In this document: positions 1-8,543 of the stretch, piece after piece
Position numbering within the stretch: the first letter of the stretch is position 1
How the letters are laid out: each line of letters opens with the position of its first letter
Source of the DNA: Mycobacterium conspicuum
GTDB lineage: Bacteria; Actinomycetota; Actinomycetes; Mycobacteriales; Mycobacteriaceae
Assembly: GCF_010730195.1 (NCBI RefSeq)
Contig: NZ_AP022613.1
Span: forward strand, 3,720,001-3,784,000
Length of the DNA: 64,000 nucleotides
Direction: 5' to 3'
Made by a program: the position numbers and the translations under genes
Notes under the pieces: model-generated
Databases searched by the model: none
What the model was told of the DNA's origin: nothing
What the model saw: the letters and a program-made list of their open reading frames with translations, nothing else

Positions 1-2648
1 CCTGCGCGATGGGGTATTCGGAGTCGTTCAGCTATCGGTCGGCCGAAGAAGTATTCGACGAAATCAAGCGCTTCTGGAATCCCAAGACCGGCTACGACCT
101 CCGCGGGATCAGCTACGACCGGCTGCGCAAGACTCCGGTGCAATGGCCGTGCCCAGCTGCGGAGAGCTCCGACCGCAACCCGATCCGCTACCACAACGAC
201 GGTGTCAGCCAGACGCAACTGATCCGCGACGACGGCAGCGTGCCCCGGTTGGCGTTCCCCACCGCGACCGGCCGTGCGATGTTCTTCGCCCGCCCGCACA
301 TGCTGCCGAAGGAGATGCCCGACACCGCATACCCGTTCCTGCTCAACACCGGACGCTTGGCGCACCAGTGGCACACGATGACCAAGACCGGGAAAATCGC
401 CAAGCTGAACAAGCTCAACCCCGGGCCATTCGTCGAAATCCATCCCGAAGATGCCGTGCGGCTGGAAATTTGCGACGGCGACCGGGTGGAAATCGCGTCC
501 CGCCGCGGCCGCGCCGTGCTGCCCGCCGTGATCACCGACCGGGTGCGTCGGGGCAACTGCTTTGCGCCGTTCCACTGGAATGACGTCTTCGGCGAATACC
601 TTTCGATCAACGCCGTCACCAGTGATGCCGTCGACCCGATCTCGCGCCAACCGGAGTACAAGGCGTGCGCGATCAGCCTGACGAAGGTCAGCGCAAAGGT
701 CGACATCGACACACCGGAGCCGCAGGCCGATCCGCGGCCGACCGACGGCTGGGTCTCCCGAATCGACGTTCTCGCCGAATTGCTCGGGGTGGCAAGCGAA
801 CCCGCGCCGCAGTTCGACCCGCAGGGGCGGTCCTACCTTACCGGCCTGGTCGCGGGGCTGCGCTCGGCGGGCGGCGTGCACACCACCGGCGTGCCCACCT
901 TGCCGGCCAGCGCCCCGTTCGATGCCACCACGCGGCTGTGGGTGGACGGTCTGCTCGCGGGGCTATTCGCCCGCGCTCCCCACCTCGAATCGGTCGCGGC
1001 GACCGCGTCGCACCATGACGACGCAGCGCCCCAGCGGGCGCCGATCGCGCTGCTGTGGGCCTCGCAAACCGGCAACGCCGAAGAACTCGCCGCCGATGTG
1101 ACCGCCCGGCTCGGCGCGGCCGGGCTGCAGGTCGCGTTGCGCAGCATGGACGACTTTGCTCCCGCCGACCTGATGAAAACATCTGAGCTGCTGCTGATTA
1201 CCAGCACCACCGGGGACGGCGAACCGCCGGACAACGGTGCCGCGCTCTGGCGGGCGCTGTCGGCCGAAAATCACCCGCGGCTCCCCGGCACCCGCTACGC
1301 GGTGCTTGCACTCGGCGATTCCAATTACGACGACTTCTGCGGGCACGGGCGCAGGCTCGACGAGCGCCTGGCCGAGCTGGGAGCGATCCGCATTACCGAC
1401 CGGGTCGACTGCGAGCCCGACTACGAGGACGCCGCAGCGAGCTGGGTCGCCAACCTTATCGACACACTGGCCCCCACCGCCGCTCCCGTTGCGGCGCCGG
1501 CGCGCCCGTCGAGCAGCCCCGCCCCAACCAAGTACACGAAGAAAGACCCACTGGTCACCAACCTGGTCCGCAACACCGTGCTCAGCCAACCACGGTCGGC
1601 AAAAGACGTGCGGCAGTTGGTGTTCAGCCTGCCCGAAGAGATCGTGAGCTACGAGGCCGGTGACGCGCTGGGCGTGTGGCCGCGCAACAGCGACCAGTCG
1701 GTCGACGAATGGCTATCGATCACCAGGCTGGACGGGCAGACCCCGGTCGAGGTCGGCGGACATGGTCTGATGTCGTTACGCTCGGCGCTCACCGAGCGGA
1801 TCGAGATTACTCATATCAGCCGGGACCTGGTGCGGTTCGTGCAAGAGCGCACCGGCGACCGGCAACTCGCGGAGATGCTCAAGCCGGAAAACAAAGCCGC
1901 CCTGAGCAATTGGGTATGGGGTCGCCAGGCTATCGACCTGCTGGCACAGCATCCGGTCTCCGCCGCCGCGCACGAGTGGCTGCGGGTTCTCAAACGCCTT
2001 CAGCCGCGGCTGTATTCGATCTCGTCGAGCCCCAAACAGTACCCGGGCGAAGTTCACCTGACGGTGTCGCCGGTGCGTTACAACTTTCAGGGCGTCCCAC
2101 GCCGGGGGGTGTGTTCGACCTACCTTGCCGACCGGTCCCCCGGCGAACCCGTCGCCGTGTATGTGCAGCCATCCAGCAATTTCCGGCCGCCGAGCGACCC
2201 GCACACGCCGATGATCATGGTCGGTCCGGGTACCGGTATCGCCCCGTTTCGCGGCTTCCTGCAGGAACGACGGGCGCTCGGCCACACCGGACCCAACTGG
2301 CTGTTTTTCGGCGAGCGGCACGCCGCGACCGACTACTACTACCGCGACGAGATCGAGCAGATGCGGGCCGACGGCTTCCTCACCGAACTGGACCTGGCCT
2401 TCTCCCGGGACCAGAGCCACAAGGTCTATGTGCAGCACCTGATGCGCGAGCGCGGAGCCCAGTTGTGGCGCTGGTTGGAAGACGGGGCGCAGCTGTACGT
2501 GTGCGGCAACGCCGACCCGATGGCCAAGGACGTCGACCAGGCCTTGTGCGAGATCGCCGCGCAGCACGGCAAACTTGGGCCGGACGCGGCGCGGGCGTAT
2601 GTCCAGGCGTTAAGCGCCGACAAGCGCTACCACCGCGACGTTTACTGA
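1..2648 (+). CDS. Assimilatory nitrate reductase fused to CysJ-like flavoprotein reductase (C-terminal part)
   Basis: The gene is cut by the left window edge; 879 residues are visible from an internal Met. The molybdopterin-dinucleotide-binding domain that closes molybdenum oxidoreductases spans about residues 105-230 (NTGRLAHQWHTMTKTG). A flavodoxin domain follows at about 344-490 (WASQTGNAEE, TSTTGDGEPPD), then a CysJ/P450-reductase-type FAD domain (RLYSISSSP near 667) and an NADPH domain (VGPGTGIAPFRGF near 738-750, YVCGNADPMAKDV), ending in the family terminus KRYHRDVY. The fusion lets one polypeptide take electrons from NADPH through FAD and FMN to a Mo cofactor. Family knowledge: such fusions are annotated as bifunctional nitrate reductase/sulfite reductase flavoprotein, and M. 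smegmatis NasN is comparable. The Mo and Fe-S domains would lie upstream of the window. Nitrate is the likely substrate, but this part alone does not prove it. Confidence 0.9.
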   Translation, partial: CAMGYSESFSYRSAEEVFDEIKRFWNPKTGYDLRGISYDRLRKTPVQWPCPAAESSDRNPIRYHNDGVSQTQLIRDDGSVPRLAFPTATGRAMFFARPHMLPKEMPDTAYPFLLNTGRLAHQWHTMTKTGKIAKLNKLNPGPFVEIHPEDAVRLEICDGDRVEIASRRGRAVLPAVITDRVRRGNCFAPFHWNDVFGEYLSINAVTSDAVDPISRQPEYKACAISLTKVSAKVDIDTPEPQADPRPTDGWVSRIDVLAELLGVASEPAPQFDPQGRSYLTGLVAGLRSAGGVHTTGVPTLPASAPFDATTRLWVDGLLAGLFARAPHLESVAATASHHDDAAPQRAPIALLWASQTGNAEELAADVTARLGAAGLQVALRSMDDFAPADLMKTSELLLITSTTGDGEPPDNGAALWRALSAENHPRLPGTRYAVLALGDSNYDDFCGHGRRLDERLAELGAIRITDRVDCEPDYEDAAASWVANLIDTLAPTAAPVAAPARPSSSPAPTKYTKKDPLVTNLVRNTVLSQPRSAKDVRQLVFSLPEEIVSYEAGDALGVWPRNSDQSVDEWLSITRLDGQTPVEVGGHGLMSLRSALTERIEITHISRDLVRFVQERTGDRQLAEMLKPENKAALSNWVWGRQAIDLLAQHPVSAAAHEWLRVLKRLQPRLYSISSSPKQYPGEVHLTVSPVRYNFQGVPRRGVCSTYLADRSPGEPVAVYVQPSSNFRPPSDPHTPMIMVGPGTGIAPFRGFLQERRALGHTGPNWLFFGERHAATDYYYRDEIEQMRADGFLTELDLAFSRDQSHKVYVQHLMRERGAQLWRWLEDGAQLYVCGNADPMAKDVDQALCEIAAQHGKLGPDAARAYVQALSADKRYHRDVY

Positions 2649-2764
2649 CGCCCGCGCGGCCGGGCGAATCCGTAATCCGCCGGAAACATTCCACACCCGC
2701 CGCTGAAACATCCTCGTCGCACGATTTCAGTTGAGACGATCTGTGCGCCCGAGGAGGGATCTGC

Positions 2765-3085
2765 GTGACCGCGGAGCACCACGGAGGGCACGCCGTGCAC
2801 GGCGACTGCCCACTGCAGTGCTGGCTGCGGCGCGGCGACGCCAGCGACACCCGTCCTGAGAGTCCAACACGGATGCGTGACCATGTCGATTGGGCCGGGT
2901 TGCCGGTCAACCTGGACTTCGCTTTCTCCCAGCAACAGTGCGACAAGGTCTACCAGCAGCACCTGGCGCGCAAGCGCGGGGCGCAGCTGTGGCGATGGTT
3001 GCCCGACACCGCACACCTGTGCGTCTGCGAGGCCGTGACCGAACACGGCAACCTCGACTCGGACGCGGCGAGAGACTACGTCTGA
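2765..3085 (+). pseudogene. Decayed duplicate of the flavoprotein C-terminus
   Basis: A GTG-started 106-codon frame lies 116 bp after the reductase stop. Its second half matches the end of that reductase: NLDFAFSQQQCDKVYQQHL against ELDLAFSRDQSHKVYVQHL, then RGAQLWRWL and DSDAARDYV against GPDAARAYV. It lacks about 15 residues of the NADPH-binding segment (the GNADPMAKDV region) and the terminal KRYHRDVY, and its first 40 codons resemble nothing in the parent. It cannot form a functional domain, so I read it as the remnant of a duplicated or second CysJ-type gene. Its last 10 bases overlap the 3' end of the convergent TetR gene. A small expressed protein is possible but unlikely. Confidence 0.75.
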
Positions 3086-3678
3086 CGCTGGGCGTCGATG
3101 AGGCGCTCGGCCAGCGTCCGCGCCGCGGTCACGGGTTTGGTCGAACGCTCGATTTTGGAGCCGACCAGCCCACCGTCGTACAGGATCTGGATCTGTCCGG
3201 CCAGCATTGAGGGTTGTGCGGTCTGCGCGGCGCGCAGCAGGTCGGTCATGGTGGAGCGGACCCAGTCGCGGTGGGCGCGTACCGGTGCCAGCTCGGCGCC
3301 GGGAAATTCGGTGGCGGCGTTGGCGTACAAACAGCCCCGGTAGTCGCGGGCACGGGCGGCGGCGGCCGCCAGGTCGAAGAAGGCGAGGAGCTTGGCAACC
3401 GGATCGGTCAGCTCGGCGGTTCGCTCGTTCCAGCGGTTGCGATCAGCCTGATCCAATCGCTTTAGGTACGCGACTATCAACGCCTCCTTCGAGCCGAAAC
3501 TGCTGTACAAGCTCGACTTGGCGACGTTGGCCTCGCGCAGGATCAGATCGATGCCGACCGCCCTAATACCTTGGTAGGCAAAGAGTTTCGTCGCTGTATC
3601 GAGGAGCCGCTCAGCCGGCCGGTCCGGAACTGGGTTAGTAGCGGCGCGGCCGCGGCGGGCGGTGGGGACCGTTGTCAT
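3076..3678 (-). CDS. TetR/AcrR-family transcriptional regulator
   Basis: A 200-residue protein of normal TetR length. The N-terminal helix-turn-helix lies at about residues 23-68 (LLDTATKLFAYQGIRAVGID, then VAKSSLYSSFGSKEALIVAYL), and the helical ligand-binding domain fills the rest. The ATG at 3678 lies just after a basic N-terminal arm. The gene is divergent from the DUF4242-ABC operon, with a perfect palindrome between them (3707-3724), so it probably controls that operon and itself. As in the subgroup whose C-terminal domain has a DYRGCLYANAATEF-like motif, the ligand is likely a small organic compound; the effector is unknown. Confidence 0.88.
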   Translation of the reverse strand: MTTVPTARRGRAATNPVPDRPAERLLDTATKLFAYQGIRAVGIDLILREANVAKSSLYSSFGSKEALIVAYLKRLDQADRNRWNERTAELTDPVAKLLAFFDLAAAAARARDYRGCLYANAATEFPGAELAPVRAHRDWVRSTMTDLLRAAQTAQPSMLAGQIQILYDGGLVGSKIERSTKPVTAARTLAERLIDAQRQT

Positions 3679-3706
3679 GTGAGTAGCTTAACGCCATTCC
3701 CGTTCT

Positions 3707-3724
3707 GGACAGACCTGTCTGTCC
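3707..3724. promoter_or_regulatory. Palindromic operator between TetR gene and ABC operon
   Basis: GGACAGAC-CT-GTCTGTCC is a perfect 8-bp inverted repeat with a 2-bp spacer. It lies 29 bp upstream of the TetR start and 47 bp upstream of the DUF4242 start, the usual position for an autoregulating TetR operator. Binding by the adjacent regulator is inferred. Confidence 0.65.
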
Positions 3725-3770
3725 GTGTGAATGTCGAAGCAGTCTGGTTCCGACGAATGGATGACACAAC

Positions 3771-4301
3771 ATGACGCTTTTCCTGTACGAGCTCGTTCCC
3801 GCACATCCGGACCGACCCGCCGTCGATGCTCTGCTCAAGACGCTCGACGCCGAACTGCACCGCTCCGGCGGCGAGTTGATCGAAGCGCAGGTGACCGCCG
3901 CGGCGGACCGTGTCTTCGCCGTCGCCGAGTTCTCCGCCGGCCCGCCCCAACTGCAGCCCCCGACGCTCGACGCCGCCGAAATCGAGGGACCGCACGCGGT
4001 GCGACTGGTCGGCGCTGAGCTGGCCGAGCTGAAAGCGCTTCGGCCGTCGGCCGGCTACCTGGTCGAGTGGGATCTGCCCGACGGTCTGGACATGGATTCC
4101 TACCTGGCCCGCAAACGGGCCAACTCCCCCAAATACGCCCAGGTGCCCGAGACCAGCTTTTTGCGCACCTACGTGCGCGAAGACATGGACAAGTGCCTGT
4201 GCCTGTACGACGCCCCCGACGAGGACGCGGTCCGCCGCGCCCGCCAGGCCGTGGAGACCCCATTCGACCGACTGCACGGTCTGCAAGGGCCGCTGCCGTG
4301 A
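3771..4301 (+). CDS. DUF4242-domain protein
   Basis: A 176-residue cytosolic protein without signal peptide or membrane segment. The C-terminal part (about 110-172: SYLARKRANSPKYAQVPE, SFLRTYVREDMDKCLCLYDA, PDEDAVRRARQA) has the pattern of DUF4242, a small ferredoxin-like fold in which some members bind nickel. The N-terminal 100 residues look like a second diverged copy of the fold. It is the first gene of a five-gene operon whose members overlap by 4-25 bp, so it is made with the flavoprotein and importer downstream. A role in handling the imported compound or a metal is a guess. Confidence 0.7.
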   Translation: MTLFLYELVPAHPDRPAVDALLKTLDAELHRSGGELIEAQVTAAADRVFAVAEFSAGPPQLQPPTLDAAEIEGPHAVRLVGAELAELKALRPSAGYLVEWDLPDGLDMDSYLARKRANSPKYAQVPETSFLRTYVREDMDKCLCLYDAPDEDAVRRARQAVETPFDRLHGLQGPLP

Positions 4302-5344
4302 CCGTCACAGTGGCGGACGACCTACAGGCCGCGCTGCACCGCGTCACCGCCTCGGTCGGGGCGAGGGCCGCGGCGTTGGACGCGCACAGCACCGATGTCC
4401 GGGTCGACATCGCCGAGCTTGGTGGCGCCGGGCTGTTCGACCTCGGTCTCGACGACCGCCTGGACGACATGGTGCACGTGATCGACGAGGTGTCCACCTA
4501 CAGCCTGGCGGTGGGATTCTCGGCGTGGGCGCACCGGATGGCGCTGCACTACCTGCATCTCGCGCCGGAGCAGCTGCGCGAGGCCCACCTGCCGCAGCTG
4601 CGGGCCGGAACGCGACCCGGGGTGACGGCCATGGCCGCCGGCCTCAAGCACGTCGCCGGGTTGGGCCCAGTGCCCATCGTCGCCGAACACGACGGCGCGC
4701 GTCTGCGTATCAGCGGCCCGATTCGCTGGGCGTCCAACGTGTTTCCCGACGCCCTGATCGTCGTGCCGGCAGCCGACCGCGACGGCCGAAGCTACGTGGT
4801 GGCCGTCGACGCCGACGCCGACGGCGTCATCGTCGACCCGCCGCCTCGGCTGATGGCGCTGGCGTCGACCGCGTCCACCTCGCTGCGACTGCAGGACGTC
4901 GCGGTGACGCCCGAGAAGATAGTCAGCACCGACCTGCATCAGTTCGTGCAGCAGATTCGCCCCACCTTCCTGCTGCTGCAAACGGCTTTCTGTGTCGGCG
5001 TGGGGCGGGCCGCCATCGCCGGCTCCGGTCAGCGCACCACCGGCCTCGGCGAGCAATTCGGCGCCGAGCTCACCGAGCTGACCGCCCGGGGCGACCGCCT
5101 GCATGCCCGGCTCTACCAGCTGGCCGCGGATCCGGCGCGCGCCGCCACCCCGGATCTGATCAGATTGCGCCTGGACGCCGCGACGCTGGCTGTCGAGGCC
5201 ACGCGCCTCGAGCTGGCCCTGACCGGCGGCGCCGCGTACGCGCTGGGCACCGGCGCCAACCGCCGCTTTCGCGAAGCGGCGTTCCTGCCGATCCAATCTC
5301 CCTCGGAAGGACAGTTGCGGTGGGAACTCAGGCAGTACGAATAG
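4298..5344 (+). CDS. Acyl-CoA-dehydrogenase-like flavoprotein
   Basis: I start this 348-residue protein at the GTG at 4298, which overlaps the upstream TGA (GTGA); the frame is open further upstream only inside the previous gene. The layout follows the acyl-CoA dehydrogenase fold: helical N-terminus, beta middle domain (about 120-205) and four-helix C-terminal domain (RPTFLLLQTAFCVGVGRAA onward). It is shorter than a typical dehydrogenase (about 380) and ends FLPIQSPSEGQLRWEL, where related enzymes have an interface motif. Position between an ABC importer and a DUF4242 gene suggests an FMNH2/FAD-dependent oxygenase of the SfnB/DszC type acting on a sulfur or nitrogen compound, rather than fatty-acid oxidation. 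Substrate unknown. Confidence 0.72.
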   Translation: MTVTVADDLQAALHRVTASVGARAAALDAHSTDVRVDIAELGGAGLFDLGLDDRLDDMVHVIDEVSTYSLAVGFSAWAHRMALHYLHLAPEQLREAHLPQLRAGTRPGVTAMAAGLKHVAGLGPVPIVAEHDGARLRISGPIRWASNVFPDALIVVPAADRDGRSYVVAVDADADGVIVDPPPRLMALASTASTSLRLQDVAVTPEKIVSTDLHQFVQQIRPTFLLLQTAFCVGVGRAAIAGSGQRTTGLGEQFGAELTELTARGDRLHARLYQLAADPARAATPDLIRLRLDAATLAVEATRLELALTGGAAYALGTGANRRFREAAFLPIQSPSEGQLRWELRQYE

Positions 5345-6039
5345 CGTTAGGCACCAAGCACTTCAGCACTGGCGCGGCCTTGGTCGATGTCGACCTGGAG
5401 GTGATCTCCGGCGAATTCCTGGCGGTGCTGGGCCCCAGCGGCAGTGGCAAGTCCACACTGCTGCGTGTCTTGGCCGGTTTGGACACACTGACCGGCGGCG
5501 AGATCGTGTGGCCCGCCGACGGTGTCCGGCCGCGCATCGGGATGGTCTTCCAACAGCCGCTGCTGATGCCGTGGCTGACGGTAAGCGAAAACATCGTGTT
5601 CGCAACACGATTCGCCGCACAGCGGGGTGGCTTCGACCGGAGCTACCCTGCCGAGTTGACGGACCGGTTCGGCCTGAAGCCGCTGGCCGATCGTTACCCC
5701 GATCAGCTGTCCGGCGGGCAGGCGCAGCGGGTCGCGGTGCTGAGGGCGGTCGCGGCCCGGCCGAGGCTGTTGCTGCTCGACGAACCGTTCAGCGCGCTGG
5801 ACCCGGCTACCCGTGCGGACCTGCAAAGCTGGCTGGGCGAGCTTGCGGGCGCGCTCGACGTGACGGTCGTACTGGTCACCCACGACGTCGACGAGGCCCT
5901 ACGGCTTGCCGACCGCGTTGTGTTGTTGAGCGGCGGGCGGATCCGCAGTCAGTGGACGGTGTCCGAGCACCCAAGCCGTGAGCAGCTGCGCTCGGAGCTG
6001 CTCGATCAATACCGCGACCAGGCGGCGCCCGCGCTGTGA
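5320..6039 (+). CDS. ABC transporter ATP-binding protein, nitrate/sulfonate/taurine type
   Basis: A 239-residue ATPase. I chose the GTG at 5320, which is preceded by GGAAGG ten bases upstream and overlaps the end of the flavoprotein gene by 25 bp. The Walker A motif GPSGSGKST is at residues 38-46, the Q-loop in VFQQPLLMPW near 77, the signature LSGGQAQRVA near 130, and Walker B LLLLDEPFSALDP near 150, with the switch His in VTHDVDEAL. This pattern is typical of SsuB/TauB/NrtD. It energises import with the permease at 7199 and the binding protein at 6036. Confidence 0.9.
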   Translation: MGTQAVRIALGTKHFSTGAALVDVDLEVISGEFLAVLGPSGSGKSTLLRVLAGLDTLTGGEIVWPADGVRPRIGMVFQQPLLMPWLTVSENIVFATRFAAQRGGFDRSYPAELTDRFGLKPLADRYPDQLSGGQAQRVAVLRAVAARPRLLLLDEPFSALDPATRADLQSWLGELAGALDVTVVLVTHDVDEALRLADRVVLLSGGRIRSQWTVSEHPSREQLRSELLDQYRDQAAPAL

Positions 6040-7202
6040 CTCAACTGCTTTCGCGACGTCAGTTATTGGCCGGTGCCAGCGGGCTCGCCGCCGCCGGGGG
6101 GCTGTTCGGCGTCGCCGGTCTCGCGCGCAGCGCCGTGGAATCCCCGACCCACCCCCGCGCGCAGCTGCGCATCGGGTATCTGCCGATCACCGACGCGGCG
6201 CCGCTGCTGATCGCGCACAGCGCCGGGTTGTATCCGTCCGATGCGGTGAGCTCGGCGCGGCCGGTCCTGTTCCGGAGCTGGGCGGCGCTGGCCGAAGCGT
6301 TCATCACACGCCAAGTCGACATCGTTCACCTGCTCATGCCGATGGCGGTGCAGCTGCGGTATGCATTGGGCGGCGCGGTGCGGATCCTCGGCTGGAACCA
6401 CACCAACGGTTCGGCGCTCACGGTCGCACCGCACGTGCGTGAGCTGTCCGAGCTGGCCGGCACGCAGGTCGGGATCCCGTTCTGGTGGTCGATTCACAAC
6501 ATCGTGCTGCAGCGTCTGCTGCGCGCGCACGGGCTCCGGCCGGTGGTGCGTCGCAGCGCCTCTCGGTCCGACGGCACGGTCGAACTGATCGTGATGAGCC
6601 CGTCGGACATGGTGCCGGCGTTGGCCAACGGCTCGATTGGCGGCTACGTGGTAGCCGATCCGTTCAATGCGGTCGCGCAAATCAAGAAGATTGGACGCAT
6701 CGCCCTCTTCCTCGGTGACGTGTGGCGAGAACACGCTTGCTGCGTGCTGCTCGCGCACGAGGACGTGACGACGCGGCATCCCGAACAGGTGCAGGCTGTC
6801 ACCGATGCCGTGGTCGCCGCGCAGCTTCGCATCGGCGCCGACCGTGGCGCGGCGGCCTCCGCGCTGGCGGGTCGGTACCTCCCGCAGCCCGTGGGGGCGA
6901 TTCGGCTGGCGTTGACCTACCCCAAGCCGCCGTATCCGTTGGTGCATCCGGACTGGCAGCCGCAGCGCATCGGTTACCAGCCGTTTCCATTCCCGAGCTA
7001 CACCGAGCGCTTGATCGAGGCGATGAGGGAGACCGTCGTGGACGGCAACCGCGATTTCCTCGAGCGACTCGACCCCGCGCGTGTGCACGGTGAGCTGGTC
7101 GACGACGTCTTCGTTCGGCGATCGCTCGACACGCACGGCGGGCCACAGGCTTTCGGCCTCGATCCGGCACTGACCAGAACCGAAGAGGTGCAATCGCTAT
7201 GA
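6036..7202 (+). CDS. ABC transporter substrate-binding protein, Tat-exported
   Basis: A 388-residue solute-binding protein of the NMT1/SsuA-like class. The GTG start overlaps the ATPase stop (GTGA). A twin-arginine signal opens the protein (SRRQLL at 6-11, followed by an Ala/Gly-rich hydrophobic stretch). The mature part begins with LRIGYLPITDAAPLLIAHSAG, the typical entry into this fold, and continues with GTQVGIPFWWSIHNIVLQ. There is no lipobox Cys, so attachment is not by a standard lipoprotein anchor. It should capture the substrate outside the membrane and deliver it to the permease. Nitrate, a sulfonate or a related small molecule is likely given the neighbours; specificity cannot be read from sequence. 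Confidence 0.86.
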   Translation: MTQLLSRRQLLAGASGLAAAGGLFGVAGLARSAVESPTHPRAQLRIGYLPITDAAPLLIAHSAGLYPSDAVSSARPVLFRSWAALAEAFITRQVDIVHLLMPMAVQLRYALGGAVRILGWNHTNGSALTVAPHVRELSELAGTQVGIPFWWSIHNIVLQRLLRAHGLRPVVRRSASRSDGTVELIVMSPSDMVPALANGSIGGYVVADPFNAVAQIKKIGRIALFLGDVWREHACCVLLAHEDVTTRHPEQVQAVTDAVVAAQLRIGADRGAAASALAGRYLPQPVGAIRLALTYPKPPYPLVHPDWQPQRIGYQPFPFPSYTERLIEAMRETVVDGNRDFLERLDPARVHGELVDDVFVRRSLDTHGGPQAFGLDPALTRTEEVQSL

Positions 7203-8014
7203 CCACTGACGCCGCCCCGATCAACCCCTTCACCACCGTCGCCGCCGCGTCGCCGGCGCGGCGCGCCCCAATGTTGCGGGGTTGGCTGGCACCACTGCTC
7301 GCGGCCGCCGCCTCGATCGGCCTGTGGTGGCTGGCCACCACGGTGTGGTCCGATCCCACCTCACTGCTGCGCCAGACCGCCCCGCAGCGAGTGATTCCCG
7401 CGCTGGACGGCTTGTTCACCCGCGGGGTGTTGCTGCCCGATACCGAGATCAGCCTGTGGCGGTTGCTGATTGGCCTGCTGGTGGCGGCGGTGATCGGCAT
7501 CCCCGCCGGGTTGCTGGTGGGGATGAGCACCGCCGCCGAGCGGGCGGCGGCACCGATCGTGCAGTTCCTGCGGATGATCTCGCCACTGTCGTGGACCCCG
7601 ATCGCGTTGGCGCTGTTCGGAATCGGCAATCAACCGGTGATATTTCTGATCGCGGCCGCTGCCGTCTGGCCGGTCATGCTCAACACCGCGGCCGGGGTGC
7701 ACGCGATCGAGCCCGGATACCTCGACGTGGCCCGGTCCTTTCATGCCACCCGGATCGAACTGCTGACCGCCGTTGTCGTACCGGCCGTGCGCGGCCACAT
7801 CCAGACCGGTCTGCGGTTGGCCTTGGGTATCGCCTGGGTGGTTCTGGTGCCCGCCGAGATGCTAGGTGTGCGTTCAGGTTTGGGCTATCAGATCCTCAAC
7901 GCGCGGGACCAGCTCGCCTACGACCAAGTGGTCGCGGTGATCGTCGTCATCGGCGTGCTCGGGGCGGCGCTGGATTTCGTCGCGCGTCGCACGCTGGCGC
8001 CGCGCCGCGCCTGA
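7199..8014 (+). CDS. ABC transporter permease, SsuC/TauC type
   Basis: A 271-residue integral membrane protein starting at an ATG that overlaps the preceding stop (ATGA). It has about six hydrophobic segments and the cytoplasmic EAA loop (AGVHAIEPGYLDVARSFHAT, followed by VVPAVRGHIQTGLRLALG) that docks on the ATPase. It ends the operon; the next gene is convergent 8 bp away with no obvious terminator hairpin. Confidence 0.9.
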   Translation: MTTDAAPINPFTTVAAASPARRAPMLRGWLAPLLAAAASIGLWWLATTVWSDPTSLLRQTAPQRVIPALDGLFTRGVLLPDTEISLWRLLIGLLVAAVIGIPAGLLVGMSTAAERAAAPIVQFLRMISPLSWTPIALALFGIGNQPVIFLIAAAAVWPVMLNTAAGVHAIEPGYLDVARSFHATRIELLTAVVVPAVRGHIQTGLRLALGIAWVVLVPAEMLGVRSGLGYQILNARDQLAYDQVVAVIVVIGVLGAALDFVARRTLAPRRA

Positions 8015-8022
8015 CGGTCACG

Positions 8023-8529
8023 TCACCGGATGGGCGGGGCCGGCTGTCCGTACATCGCCACGACGACGGTGCGGTCCAACGCGTTCTCCGACCACACCCC
8101 CATGACGGTATTGGCGCAGTCGCTCATGATTGCCATGGCGCCGGGGTCGTAATACCACTGCCTGATCAATTCCAGGTTGGTGATCGACAGGGCGGGATTG
8201 ATCGCCACCGTCTGGGCGACCTTCCCGCGGAAACCCGCGCGGTCGGCACGGTCCTGCGGCGACGATCCGTCGGACCCGGTGTCACCGTTGATGTTTCGGT
8301 TGCCGAGCATGTCGTCCGCGTGCCATTCGGCGGCCAACGTCAGCGCGTTGTTCCGGTTGACGTCATTCGTGCAACCCGCATTGTGCTGGATGGTGTAGAC
8401 GTCGGAGATGACCGCTCGGTTCAGGCTGTTGTTGTCGGCATGCGCGGTCGGGGCGCCCAATGTTCCTGCGCCCGAAAGGATCAACGCCACCGCCACCAGC
8501 CGGGCGCCAGCACGCATCCGGGTAACCAT
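8023..8529 (-). CDS. Secreted CAP-domain (SCP-like) protein
   Basis: A 168-residue exported protein. I start at the ATG at 8529 because GGGAGG lies six bases upstream; an upstream in-frame start would run into the preceding gene. Residues 1-31 are a Sec signal peptide (cleavage near TAHA-D). The rest is a small cysteine-rich-secretory/antigen-5/PR-1 type domain: AAEWHADDML, NRNINGDTGSDGS, WYYDPGAMAIM and a C-terminal GVWSENALDRTVVVAMYG. Two Cys (in NAGCTND and SDCANT) could form a disulfide. It is the last gene of the mce operon, 14 bp after the second Mam gene, so it is probably co-transcribed. Function unknown; CAP proteins often bind lipids, which would suit an mce locus. Confidence 0.8.
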   Translation of the reverse strand: MVTRMRAGARLVAVALILSGAGTLGAPTAHADNNSLNRAVISDVYTIQHNAGCTNDVNRNNALTLAAEWHADDMLGNRNINGDTGSDGSSPQDRADRAGFRGKVAQTVAINPALSITNLELIRQWYYDPGAMAIMSDCANTVMGVWSENALDRTVVVAMYGQPAPPIR

Positions 8530-8543
8530 GCGAACCTCCCGCC

